Source: an uncultured Actinomycetes bacterium (GTDB lineage: Bacteria; Actinomycetota; Thermoleophilia; Miltoncostaeales; Miltoncostaeaceae). From it: a stretch of 5,639 bases of DNA. Below the pieces are notes generated by a model. That model ran no database searches. It was not told the origin of the DNA and worked only from the letters and a program-made list of their open reading frames with translations. A program made the position numbers and the translations under genes. Positions 1 through 5,639 of this stretch are shown here, piece by piece; position 1 is the stretch's first letter, and every line of letters starts with the position of its first letter. Where the stretch lies: assembly GCA_903866425.1 (NCBI GenBank), contig CAIPNN010000149.1:1-5639 (forward strand), read 5' to 3'.

Positions 1-1361
1 AGCGTCATCTCGAACGAGCCGTCACCGGCGATGTCGACCACGAGGTCGTCGGGGCAGGCAACCTGCGCACCGAGTGCGGCCGGCAGGCCGAAGCCCATGG
101 TGCCGAGGCCACCCGAGGTGACCCAGCGACGCGGCTTGTCGAAGCGGTAGTTCTGGGCTGCCCACATCTGGTGCTGGCCCACCTCGGTGGCAACGATGGC
201 GTCGCCACCGGTGATGTCGTACACCGACTTGATGACGTTCTGCGGGGCGATGACGCCCGGCTGGTCGTCGTCCACCTGGTACGGGTGCTCGGCGAGCCAT
301 GCATCGATCTTGCGCATCCAGGCGCTGCGCGACTCGTCGTCGTGTCGGGCCTCCTGCTGCACGTACACGTCGGCCAGTGCGGCAAGCGTTGCCTTGGCCT
401 CACCGGCGATGCCGATGTGCGCGGCGCGGTTCTTGCTGATCTCCGCCGGGTCGACGTCGATGTGGATGATCTTGGCGTTGGGTGCCCACTCCTTCATCAC
501 CGTCGACAGCACGCGCTCGTCGAAGCGCACGCCGATGGCGAGGATGACGTCCGACTCCTGAAAGGCGAAGGTGGATGCGGCGATGCCGTGCATGCCGGGC
601 ATGCCGACGTACAGCGGGTTGCTCGCCGGGAAGGCGCCAAGGCCCATCAGCGTGGTGGTCACCGGAATCTGGGCCACCTCGGCCATGCGGGTGAGCTCGT
701 CAGCGGCGTTGCTGGCGATGACGCCACCACCGGCGTAGATCATGGGCTTCTTGGCGCCGGCCAGGGCGCGCGCGGCGGCCTGCAGCTGGCGCGGGTGGCC
801 GCTGCCCGTGGGCGGGTCGTAGCCGGGCATGACGGGCGGGTACGGGCCGCTGTAGTCCTCAACCTCAACCGCCCACTGGTCAACACAGACGTCCACCAGT
901 ACGGGGCCCGGGCGTCCGGTCTGCGCCACGTACAGGGCTTCCTCGAGCACCGTCGGCAGCTCCGCGGCGTCCTTCACCAGCCATGAGTGCTTGACGATGG
1001 GCAGGGTGATGCCGACGATGTCGGCTTCCTGGAAGGCGTCGGTGCCCACGCGGGTTGACCCGACCTGCCCGGTGAGGGCGACCATGGGCACGGAGTCCAT
1101 GTACGCGTCGGCGATGGGGGTGACCAGGTTGGTGGCACCCGGGCCCGATGTGCCCGTGCACACGGCCACGCGGCCCGACACCTTGGCGTAGCCCTCGGCC
1201 ATGTGACCGGCACCCTGCTCGTGGCGGGTGAGGAACAGGCGCAGGTCCGAATCGTCGAACAGTGCGTCGAACAGCGGGATGAGCGGACCACCCGGGATAC
1301 CGAAAATGGAATCCACGCCACCGCGCTTCAGGACCTCAAGAGTCGCGTCGACTCCGCGCAT
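1..1361 (-). CDS. ilvB: Acetolactate synthase catalytic (large) subunit, partial (C-terminus beyond left edge)
   Basis: ThDP-dependent enzyme that joins two pyruvates to acetolactate, or pyruvate and 2-oxobutyrate to acetohydroxybutyrate. This is the first common step of valine, leucine and isoleucine synthesis in the cytosol. The 453 visible residues run from the ATG through the N-terminal Pyr domain (GIPGG at 21-25; RHEQGAG at 46-52 with the catalytic Glu48; SGPGATNLV; GTDAFQE near 106-112), the central FAD/nucleotide-binding domain (GVRFDERV near 277-284; HIDVDPAEI near 300-308) and into the PP domain (EVGQHQMWAAQNY; GLGTMGFG with the conserved Met422). It stops at GDGSFEMT, so only the first half of the GDG...NN ThDP/Mg motif is present. 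Family members are about 560-620 residues, so roughly 110-150 are missing. The start at 1361 has a strong ribosome binding site (AGGAGG, 8-nt spacing) and matches the usual N-terminus of the Pyr domain. A regulatory ilvN subunit would be expected downstream, outside the window. Identification is firm from sequence motifs. Confidence 0.96.
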   Translation of the reverse strand, partial: MRGVDATLEVLKRGGVDSIFGIPGGPLIPLFDALFDDSDLRLFLTRHEQGAGHMAEGYAKVSGRVAVCTGTSGPGATNLVTPIADAYMDSVPMVALTGQVGSTRVGTDAFQEADIVGITLPIVKHSWLVKDAAELPTVLEEALYVAQTGRPGPVLVDVCVDQWAVEVEDYSGPYPPVMPGYDPPTGSGHPRQLQAAARALAGAKKPMIYAGGGVIASNAADELTRMAEVAQIPVTTTLMGLGAFPASNPLYVGMPGMHGIAASTFAFQESDVILAIGVRFDERVLSTVMKEWAPNAKIIHIDVDPAEISKNRAAHIGIAGEAKATLAALADVYVQQEARHDDESRSAWMRKIDAWLAEHPYQVDDDQPGVIAPQNVIKSVYDITGGDAIVATEVGQHQMWAAQNYRFDKPRRWVTSGGLGTMGFGLPAALGAQVACPDDLVVDIAGDGSFEMT

Positions 1362-1369
1362 CCGAACTA

Positions 1370-1375
1370 CCTCCT
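1370..1375 (-). promoter_or_regulatory. Ribosome binding site of ilvB
   Basis: On the minus strand AGGAGG lies 8 nt before the ATG at 1361. It decides the start, because the reading frame stays open upstream: another in-frame ATG at 1469 would add 36 residues but has no comparable ribosome binding site. Confidence 0.85.
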
Positions 1376-1410
1376 GCCGTACACCGGCATAAGACCGCAA
1401 ACGGGCCGGT
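1375..1410 (-). promoter_or_regulatory. Candidate alternative hairpins in the ilvB leader
   Basis: Read on the ilvB strand, TGCCG (1389-1385) can pair with CGGCA (1379-1375) around a 5-nt loop; this stem directly abuts the AGGAGG ribosome binding site. The same GCCGGT segment (1388-1383) is also a perfect complement of ACCGGC (1410-1405), 16 nt upstream. The two stems share bases and exclude each other, as in attenuator-type leaders. The stems are short and could arise by chance in GC-rich DNA. Whether the distal arm is transcribed depends on an unknown transcription start. No leader peptide rich in branched-chain codons was seen. Confidence 0.3.
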
Positions 1411-1454
1411 ACATTAGCGGACCAATCTGGCTTTCCCATCAGGTGATTCGACAC

Positions 1455-1460
1455 GAGGAG
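1455..1460 (+). promoter_or_regulatory. Ribosome binding site of the DUF2283-like gene
   Basis: GAGGAG lies 7 nt before the ATG at 1468, the ideal spacing, and supports both the start and the reality of this small gene. Confidence 0.8.
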
Positions 1461-1467
1461 ACGGGAC

Positions 1468-1797
1468 ATGGCGGACCAGGCCGAGGGTGAGCGCCCGAAC
1501 TACGCGGAAGAGAACGCCGTCCGCAACGCATCGGAGTCGCTCCACACCTACGACGAGGCATCCGACACGTTCACCGCGATCTTCGGCCAGCCCGTTCCGG
1601 CCGCCACGATCGTGGATGAGGAGCGCGACATCCTTGTTCGCGTTGAGCCGCAGAGCCGCGCGGTCGTCGGCTTCGTGATTCCCAACTTCAAGGCGTGGTA
1701 CGCCGCGCGCTTCCCCGACGGTGGCGAGTTCGAACTCGACCTGCCGTCAACCTGGCCCGTGGGGCGCCCCGAAGACGAGGCCCCTGTCAGCGAGTGA
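1468..1797 (+). CDS. Small acidic hypothetical protein, DUF2283-like
   Basis: A 109-residue soluble protein with no signal peptide or membrane segment. After a charged N-terminal stretch comes a segment of DUF2283 style: HTYDEASDTFTAIFGQ (about 26-41, matching the 'YD..aD.ly' opening), then VDEERDILVRVEP (about 49-61), then SRAVVGFVIPNF (about 63-74, matching the closing 'Gr.vGiei' strand). This suggests a small beta-rich fold. The tail is Asp/Glu/Pro-rich. DUF2283 has no established biochemical function; members are small orphan proteins, some beside toxin-antitoxin-like genes, but no partner toxin is seen here. The gene is divergent from ilvB and 93 bp upstream of the AAA+ ATPase gene on the same strand, so it may be cotranscribed with it or simply adjacent. 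The start is backed by a good ribosome binding site. That it is a gene is quite sure; the family assignment rests on pattern resemblance only. Confidence 0.75.
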   Translation: MADQAEGERPNYAEENAVRNASESLHTYDEASDTFTAIFGQPVPAATIVDEERDILVRVEPQSRAVVGFVIPNFKAWYAARFPDGGEFELDLPSTWPVGRPEDEAPVSE

Positions 1798-1890
1798 TCA
1801 ACGTGCCGAAGAGTGCCCCGTGGGGTGCGCTTCACATGTAGGATCACCGACCACTTCGTAACGATTCCCTCGAAGAAGGAGCACCCGGTA
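1798..1890 (+). promoter_or_regulatory. Intergenic region upstream of the ATPase gene, with candidate -10 box
   Basis: This 93-bp gap contains TAGGAT at 1839-1844, a good actinobacterial-type -10 hexamer that would put transcription start near 1851 and leave a leader of about 40 nt. No clear -35 is present at the expected distance. The reading frame of the ATPase is open back to a GTG at 1813, but that region has no ribosome binding site and no family-like sequence. No intrinsic terminator (stem plus T-tract) for the upstream gene was found, so read-through from 1468-1797 is possible. Confidence 0.35.
1876..1881 (+). promoter_or_regulatory. Ribosome binding site of cbbQ
   Basis: AAGGAG lies 9 nt before the ATG at 1891 and fixes the start there rather than at the upstream in-frame GTG at 1813. 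Confidence 0.8.
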
Positions 1891-2703
1891 ATGGCGGTTG
1901 AGACCCAGCGCATGGAGGACTTCCGCCTTGAGGCGGAGCCTTATTACCTCCCCCTCGGCAACGAGGTCGAGCTCTTCGAGGCCGCATACGCCGCCAACCT
2001 GCCGGTGATGCTCAAGGGCCCCACGGGCTGCGGCAAGACCCGCTTCGTCGAGTACATGAGCTGGAAGCTCGGCCGCACGCTCGTGACGGTGGGTTGTCAC
2101 GAGGACCTCACGGCATCCGACCTCGTGGGCAAGTACACGCTGCGCGGTGACGAGACCGTGTGGCAGGACGGCCCGCTCACCACCGCTGTCAAGGCCGGCG
2201 GCATCGCCTACCTCGACGAGGTCGTGGAGGCCCGCAAGGACACCACCGTGGTGATTCACCCGCTCACCGACGACCGTCGCATCCTTCCGCTTGAGAAGAA
2301 GGGCGAAGTTGTGCAGGCCCCCGACGACTTCATGCTCGTCATCTCGTACAACCCGGGCTACCAGTCGGTGCTGAAGGACCTGAAGCACTCCACCAAGCAG
2401 CGCTTCGTGGCACTCGACTTCGACTACCCCACGCCCGACCTCGAGGAAGTCATCCTCCAGGAGGAGGCCGGCATTGACGCCGAGACCGCCAGCAAGCTGG
2501 TGAAGATCGGCGAGAAGGTGCGCAACCTGCGGACGCACGGCCTTGAGGAGGGTGTGTCCACCCGACTGCTCGTGTACGCCGGTCAGCTCATCGCCGGTGG
2601 CGTCGAGCCGGTCGTGGCCTGCGAGGCAACCATCTGCAAGCCGATCACGGACGACCTTGAGATGCAGCGGTCGATCCTCGAGCTCGTCAACACCCAGTTC
2701 TAG
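1891..2703 (+). CDS. cbbQ: MoxR-family AAA+ ATPase, CbbQ/NirQ/NorQ type
   Basis: A 270-residue AAA+ ATPase, full length for the CbbQ/NorQ family. Motifs in order: [18 protein letters not shown] (about 16-33), a family-typical lead-in; Walker A GPTGCGKT (43-50); TASDLVGKY (74-82) with WQDGPL (91-96); Walker B GIAYLDEV (104-111, Asp109/Glu110); [14 protein letters not shown] (117-130), the MoxR-type insert; sensor 1 in ISYNPGYQS (Asn154); STKQRF (167-172) with the likely arginine finger Arg171; [13 protein letters not shown] (222-234) with the sensor 2 arginine. In the known systems this protein forms a hexameric ring that uses ATP with a CbbO/NorD adaptor to remodel a client: Rubisco freed of inhibitory sugar phosphates, or nitric oxide reductase during cofactor insertion. 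The next two genes encode the adaptor halves, consistent with that role. All catalytic residues are present. The family is firm. The choice between Rubisco and another client is open, so the symbol denotes the family, not a proven substrate. Confidence 0.93.
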   Translation: MAVETQRMEDFRLEAEPYYLPLGNEVELFEAAYAANLPVMLKGPTGCGKTRFVEYMSWKLGRTLVTVGCHEDLTASDLVGKYTLRGDETVWQDGPLTTAVKAGGIAYLDEVVEARKDTTVVIHPLTDDRRILPLEKKGEVVQAPDDFMLVISYNPGYQSVLKDLKHSTKQRFVALDFDYPTPDLEEVILQEEAGIDAETASKLVKIGEKVRNLRTHGLEEGVSTRLLVYAGQLIAGGVEPVVACEATICKPITDDLEMQRSILELVNTQF

Positions 2704-2716
2704 GGTCATAGGGTCA
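2701..2716 (+). repeat. 8-bp tandem duplication at the cbbQ stop / next start
   Basis: TAGGGTCA occurs twice in direct succession (2701-2708 and 2709-2716). The first copy contains the cbbQ TAG stop; the last base of the second copy is the A of the next gene's ATG. The first AGGG lies 10 nt before that ATG and can serve as its ribosome binding site. The second AGGG is only 2 nt away, too close to be useful. Confidence 0.8.
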
Positions 2717-3807
2717 TGAGCACCCAGGGCGGCCCGACCGGGAACGTCGGGATGTACGTCGGACGCGAGATGCTCGCGTCTGTGCCCGAAGACCGGCGGG
2801 ACGACTACCTGCGGCTGGTCGAGGAGATCTCCGATCTCAAGTACCAGCTGGGAGTTGAGGTTGCGCGCCAGTTGCCGCGCCTGTTCCAGGAGCAGGACGA
2901 CACCGCCGTTGAGCGCTACCTCGATCAGGTGCGCTCCATCGCCGACGTGGGCTGGAAGTCGGGCGTTGAGGTGGCCAAGCAGCTGCCCGACCTGTACCAC
3001 GCGCCCGACCCGCGCATCGCCGATGCCTACATCGAGATCATCGCCGACGCCACACAGGGCACTCCCGATGATGACGAGACGCAGGCGTTCTCGTCAGAGC
3101 TCGAGGACCTCGAGCGGCAGCTGCGGGAGATCGAGCCCAAGCAGCAGCGCGCACAGGAACTGAAGTCGCTGCTTGCGGCCCGCGATCGCCGCGATGAGAA
3201 GCGCCGCAAGCACGCCCAGGAGCTTGCCGCCGCACTGCCACCCATCCTTGCCCGCCTGCGCGCCAGGCACCGCGAGGTGTACATGCGTGAGGTGCGGCTC
3301 GTGGCCTCCGCCGACCCTGAGGCCGCGCTCGAGGCCGCCAACACGCTGCTCGACCTGCTCAACAGTGAGCGCCTGTCGCACGATGGCGCCGCCGAGTGGA
3401 CGCGTCGCGGTCTTGACGTCCTTGAGAAGAACCGGGAAGTCGGCCGCGGCTACTTCCGCATGGGGTCGAAGTACTCGCTCGACGTGCTCGAGGAGCTGCG
3501 CGAGGGGCTGGCGCTGCGTCAGGTGGCCCGCGTGCTCAAGCTGTACGCCACGGCGCTTTCGGGCCGCGACGTCGCCGTGCGTGGCATCGACGAGATGGAG
3601 ACGGTCGACCGCTTCGGCCCCGATCACATCATTCTTCCCGCCGACATGCGGTTCTTCCAGGACGACGACCGCAACTTCACCGCCTACAAGGTGGCGGCGG
3701 CGCACGGCGCGGCGCGCATTGAGTTCGGCACCTACCGGTTCCAGCTGGACGACGTGCCCGAAACCGTCGAGGCGCTCACCGAGCGTTATGGGAACTCGGC
3801 GGCATGA
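2716..3807 (+). CDS. N-terminal half of a split CbbO/NorD adaptor (helical protein)
   Basis: A 363-residue, mostly helical, highly charged protein with no signal or membrane segment. Residues 41-72 and 78-109 form an internal repeat (GVEVARQLPRLF against GVEVAKQLPDLY). Next comes a charged, probably coiled-coil stretch (about 125-170), then more helices of the kind that fill the N-terminal half of NorD/CbbO (GYFRMGSKYSLDVLEEL near 245-261). The C-terminal part carries the conserved CbbO/NorD central block: LKLYATALSGRDVAVR (274-289), HIILPADMRFF (304-314), NFTAYKVAAAH (320-330) and IEFGTYRF (335-342). In typical CbbO/NorD this block is followed in the same chain by an FP-P-LA motif and then a VWA domain; here the chain ends 21 residues later and the next gene supplies those parts. 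It lies 12 bp after cbbQ and overlaps the following gene by 4 bp. Its role is probably to assemble with the VWA protein and dock on the ATPase ring; this is inferred. A start at Met13 (2752) is possible. Confidence 0.82.
   Translation: MSTQGGPTGNVGMYVGREMLASVPEDRRDDYLRLVEEISDLKYQLGVEVARQLPRLFQEQDDTAVERYLDQVRSIADVGWKSGVEVAKQLPDLYHAPDPRIADAYIEIIADATQGTPDDDETQAFSSELEDLERQLREIEPKQQRAQELKSLLAARDRRDEKRRKHAQELAAALPPILARLRARHREVYMREVRLVASADPEAALEAANTLLDLLNSERLSHDGAAEWTRRGLDVLEKNREVGRGYFRMGSKYSLDVLEELREGLALRQVARVLKLYATALSGRDVAVRGIDEMETVDRFGPDHIILPADMRFFQDDDRNFTAYKVAAAHGAARIEFGTYRFQLDDVPETVEALTERYGNSAA
2836..3042 (+). repeat. Internal protein repeat (two helical units) in the N-terminal adaptor half
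   Basis: Codons 41-72 (2836-2931) and 78-109 (2947-3042) encode two aligned 32-residue units with a 37-residue period. Shared positions include GVEVA, QLP and the spacing of hydrophobic residues. The DNA is also similar around the GVEVA codons. Units of this size suggest a HEAT-like helical pair or an old intragenic duplication. Confidence 0.6.
3804..3807 (+). other. ATGA stop/start overlap between the two adaptor halves
   Basis: ATG (3804-3806) of the downstream gene overlaps TGA (3805-3807) of the upstream gene. The only ribosome-binding-like bases before it are weak (GGGA at 3790-3793, 10 nt away), so the downstream gene probably depends on termination-reinitiation coupling. No slippery heptamer is seen, so programmed frameshift fusion is not supported. 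Confidence 0.85.
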
Positions 3808-5639
3808 GCACCTCACCGTTTCCCCCCGTACCCACCGCTGATTGGCGTCGCCAGAGCGACCTCACCCTGTTCTACGGGCTGTTCCCGTCGCCCGCGCTCG
3901 CCCGCGATCTCTTCAACATCATCGAGGGTCAGCGCATTGAGACCCTCATCCGTCTGGCCTACCCCGGCATCCGACGCGACATGGACCTCATTCAGGCCCA
4001 GACGCTGGAGCGCCGGGAGGAGATGGGTGGCAACCCCGCCGACCTGCCAGAGGTGGGCCAGGTTGTTGACGCCCTCATGGTGTCCACCATGGGCGCCGAG
4101 CCGCCGTTCGATGACATGTCGCCGCACGTGCGCGAGGCAGCTGAGGGCGCCATCGCGCTCATCGATCAGGTGGCTGTCGAGGGTGCCACGGTGGGCGACA
4201 CCGCCCGCGTCACCGCCGAGATCTACGCGCTTATCGACGACGCCATGGCCGCTGGCCGCCGCGGCATCACCGACCCGTTCTCCGACGAAGCCAAGGAGCG
4301 TCAGCCCCAGAAGTCGGACGACAGCGAGGGTGAGCAGGATGTCGGCGATGTCGACATCAACCCGCTCGACGAGTACGAGCCCATGGAGATGCCGCCCTTC
4401 GTGCCGCCGGTGATGGAAGAACTGGTGCAGCAGGAGAGCGACGCCCAGAACCAGATCGAGGCGCAGGGCACCGAGGGCGACAAGGACAAGGACGGCGACA
4501 AGGGCGAGGACACCGAGGCGGCCACGCAGGAAGAGGCCGACAAGGTGATGCAGGCGCAGCAGACAGCGCCTGGCCAATCCGAAGAGGACACCGCCGCCCA
4601 GAAGGCCGACGAGGGGGACGAGGGCGAGGAGAGCGGCCGCGGCAGCGACTCCGAGGGCGAGGACGACCCCGAGAGCGCGGGTGGCCAGACGCCCGATAGC
4701 GCCGGCCCGCAGGTGGGTCAGGATGAGGACGCCGCCGAGGAGGACCTTGGCGAGCAGACCTTCATGTACGACGAGTGGGACCACCGCATCGAGGACTACC
4801 GCCCGTCGTGGTGCACCTTGCGCGAGACCCGTTCCACCCGTGAGGTGCCCGCCTTCGTGGCCGCCACCTTCCACGAGTACGGCGGCGTGGTCAGCCAGAT
4901 CCGCAGGAACTTCCAGCTCATGCGTCCCGAGCGGCTTCGCAAGATGCGCTTCCAGAGTGACGGTGACGACCTCGACCTCGACGGCCTCGTGGAGCACGTG
5001 GTTGACCGGCGCGCCGGCATCACGCCCACCGACCGCGTGTACATCAAGCGCGACAAGAAGGACCGCGATGTGACCACCGCGTTCCTGGTGGACATGTCGT
5101 CGTCAACCGACCGCAAGATCGACGGCCGCAAGCGCATCATCGACATCGAGAAGGAGGGCCTCATCCTGATGTGCGAGGCCCTCGAGGCCATCCGCGACGA
5201 GTACGCCATCTACGGCTTCTCGGGCAACGGCCGTGATGACGCGCAGTTCTACACGGTGAAGGAACTGGGCGAGCGCTACGACGACCGCGTGCGGTCGCGC
5301 ATCGGTGGCATTTACGGCCGCAGCAAGACCCGCATGGGCCCGGCCATCCGCCACACCACCAAGCGCCTCATGGGTGTCGACAGCAACGTCAAGATCATGA
5401 TCCTGCTGACCGACGGCAAGCCGTACGACTCAGACACCTATCAGGACAACGCCTACGCCCAGGCCGACACCCAGATGGCCCTTCGCGAGGCCCGCCGGGA
5501 GAAGATCCACCTCTTCTGCGTCACCGTCGACCAGGAGGGCGCGGACTACCTGCCGCAGATGTACTCGGACGCCAACTTCGTGGTGATCGACGACATCCGC
5601 ACGCTGCCGCAGAAGCTGCCGCAGCTCTACCGGAGGCTG
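3804..5639 (+). CDS. cbbO: C-terminal half of a split CbbO/NorD adaptor with VWA domain, partial at right edge
   Basis: 612 residues are visible with no stop before the edge; family ends usually follow closely after an LPQLYRRL-like segment (606-612), so little is probably missing. Layout: residues 21-60 hold the CbbO/NorD motif that normally follows the EFGT-F block (FPSPALARDLF 27-37, EGQRIE 41-46, YPGIRRD 53-59); 60-165 is helical; 169-317 is a disordered, strongly acidic linker; 320-345 holds the family motif MYDEWD...DYRPSWCTLRE (321-341); about 424-600 is a VWA domain. Its metal site (MIDAS) looks intact: D430-M-S432-S-S434, Thr509 in KTRMG, and Asp537 in LLTDGKPYD. In CbbQO systems the MIDAS binds an acidic residue on Rubisco, and NorD plays the adaptor role for NorQ. 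Cys337 and Trp336 are in the conserved RP-WC motif. Translation is probably coupled to the upstream half through ATGA. The family is firm; the symbol does not prove that Rubisco is the client. Confidence 0.9.
   Translation, partial: MSTSPFPPVPTADWRRQSDLTLFYGLFPSPALARDLFNIIEGQRIETLIRLAYPGIRRDMDLIQAQTLERREEMGGNPADLPEVGQVVDALMVSTMGAEPPFDDMSPHVREAAEGAIALIDQVAVEGATVGDTARVTAEIYALIDDAMAAGRRGITDPFSDEAKERQPQKSDDSEGEQDVGDVDINPLDEYEPMEMPPFVPPVMEELVQQESDAQNQIEAQGTEGDKDKDGDKGEDTEAATQEEADKVMQAQQTAPGQSEEDTAAQKADEGDEGEESGRGSDSEGEDDPESAGGQTPDSAGPQVGQDEDAAEEDLGEQTFMYDEWDHRIEDYRPSWCTLRETRSTREVPAFVAATFHEYGGVVSQIRRNFQLMRPERLRKMRFQSDGDDLDLDGLVEHVVDRRAGITPTDRVYIKRDKKDRDVTTAFLVDMSSSTDRKIDGRKRIIDIEKEGLILMCEALEAIRDEYAIYGFSGNGRDDAQFYTVKELGERYDDRVRSRIGGIYGRSKTRMGPAIRHTTKRLMGVDSNVKIMILLTDGKPYDSDTYQDNAYAQADTQMALREARREKIHLFCVTVDQEGADYLPQMYSDANFVVIDDIRTLPQKLPQLYRRL
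4461..4754 (+). other. Coding region for a low-complexity acidic linker
   Basis: Codons 220-317 of the VWA protein are dominated by Asp, Glu, Gly, Ala, Ser and Gln; roughly one third are Asp or Glu, with almost no large hydrophobic residues. DNA shows short GAC/GAG/GGC/AAG runs (for example near 4480-4510). It is most likely a flexible tether between the CbbO-specific helical region and the VWA domain. Confidence 0.75.

Larger units (their letters stand above)
1362..1467. promoter_or_regulatory. Divergent intergenic region between ilvB and the DUF2283-like gene
   Basis: These 106 bp separate two divergently read genes and must carry or receive a promoter for each. It is more AT-rich than the flanking genes. 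Candidate -10-like hexamers are TACATT (1410-1415, plus strand) and TCTTAT (1394-1389, minus strand). Neither has a convincing -35 element at 16-18 bp, so exact promoters cannot be assigned from sequence alone. Confidence 0.45.

Noticed and set aside
171..986. Plus-strand open frame of 271 codons across ilvB
   Set aside because: It is the antisense of the clear acetolactate synthase frame and its translation has no recognisable domain.
1362..1469. N-terminal extension of ilvB from an in-frame ATG at 1469 (minus strand)
   Set aside because: The frame is open, but the added 36 residues do not resemble the family N-terminus, the upstream ATG lacks a good ribosome binding site, and AGGAGG sits 8 nt before the ATG at 1361.
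1814..1830. Possible terminator stem CCCC/GGGG after the DUF2283-like gene
   Set aside because: The loop would be only 2 nt and no T-tract follows, so it cannot form a credible intrinsic terminator.
1794..1847. Inverted arms GTGATC (1794-1799) and GATCAC (1842-1847)
   Set aside because: The 6-bp arms are perfect and the second overlaps the candidate -10, but they are 42 bp apart with no second supporting pair, so chance is more likely than an operator or stem.
1813..1890. Earlier GTG start at 1813 for the AAA+ ATPase
   Set aside because: No ribosome binding site precedes it and the extra 26 residues are not family-like; AAGGAG precedes the ATG at 1891.
1798..3000. Long minus-strand open frame opposite the ATPase gene (400 codons)
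   Set aside because: It mirrors the codon pattern of the plus-strand CbbQ-type gene, whose motifs are unmistakable. Its own translation is low-complexity Val/Leu/His/Gly-rich with no recognisable domain.
4470..4700. GAC/GAG/GGC-rich repeated DNA as a possible CRISPR-like or tandem repeat array
   Set aside because: No fixed-length unit or spacer pattern; it is codon-level low complexity encoding an acidic linker.
3813..4997. Long minus-strand open frame opposite the VWA gene (394 codons)
   Set aside because: Its Leu/Val/Gly-rich, membrane-like composition is an artefact of reading the GAC/GAG-rich acidic linker backwards; the plus-strand frame has family motifs throughout.

Overview
This is a GC-rich, gene-dense bacterial window. 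Base composition, strong GGAGG-type ribosome binding sites, short intergenic gaps and an ATGA gene overlap fit an actinobacterium or a similar high-GC lineage. Nothing in the window fixes the taxon more closely.

Layout: the first quarter (1-1361, minus strand) is the N-terminal three quarters of the catalytic subunit of acetolactate synthase (ilvB), cut by the left edge. A 106-bp divergent intergenic region separates it from a small plus-strand gene (1468-1797) for a 109-residue protein resembling DUF2283. After a 93-bp gap, three tightly packed plus-strand genes follow. They are a CbbQ/NirQ/NorQ-type MoxR AAA+ ATPase (1891-2703), a 363-residue helical protein (2716-3807), and a protein of at least 612 residues with a long acidic linker and a C-terminal von Willebrand factor A (VWA) domain (3804 to the right edge).

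The main observation is that the second and third of these genes look like the two halves of one CbbO/NorD protein. The 363-residue protein ends in the block normally found in the middle of CbbO/NorD (LYATALSGR, then a buried LP segment, then YKVAAAH and EFGTY). The next protein begins with the block that normally follows (FPSPALA, YPG) and ends in the MIDAS-bearing VWA domain. The two reading frames meet in a 4-bp ATGA overlap, which suggests translational coupling and a fixed ratio of the two products.

By family knowledge, CbbQ forms a hexameric ATPase ring and CbbO is the adaptor whose VWA domain recognises the client: Rubisco for CbbQO, or a metalloenzyme such as nitric oxide reductase for NorQD. 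The three genes therefore probably encode a three-component remodelling or activation machine. No Rubisco, nitric oxide reductase or other client gene lies in the window, so the target is unknown. The ilvB gene is housekeeping (branched-chain amino acid synthesis) and is probably unrelated to the activase operon.
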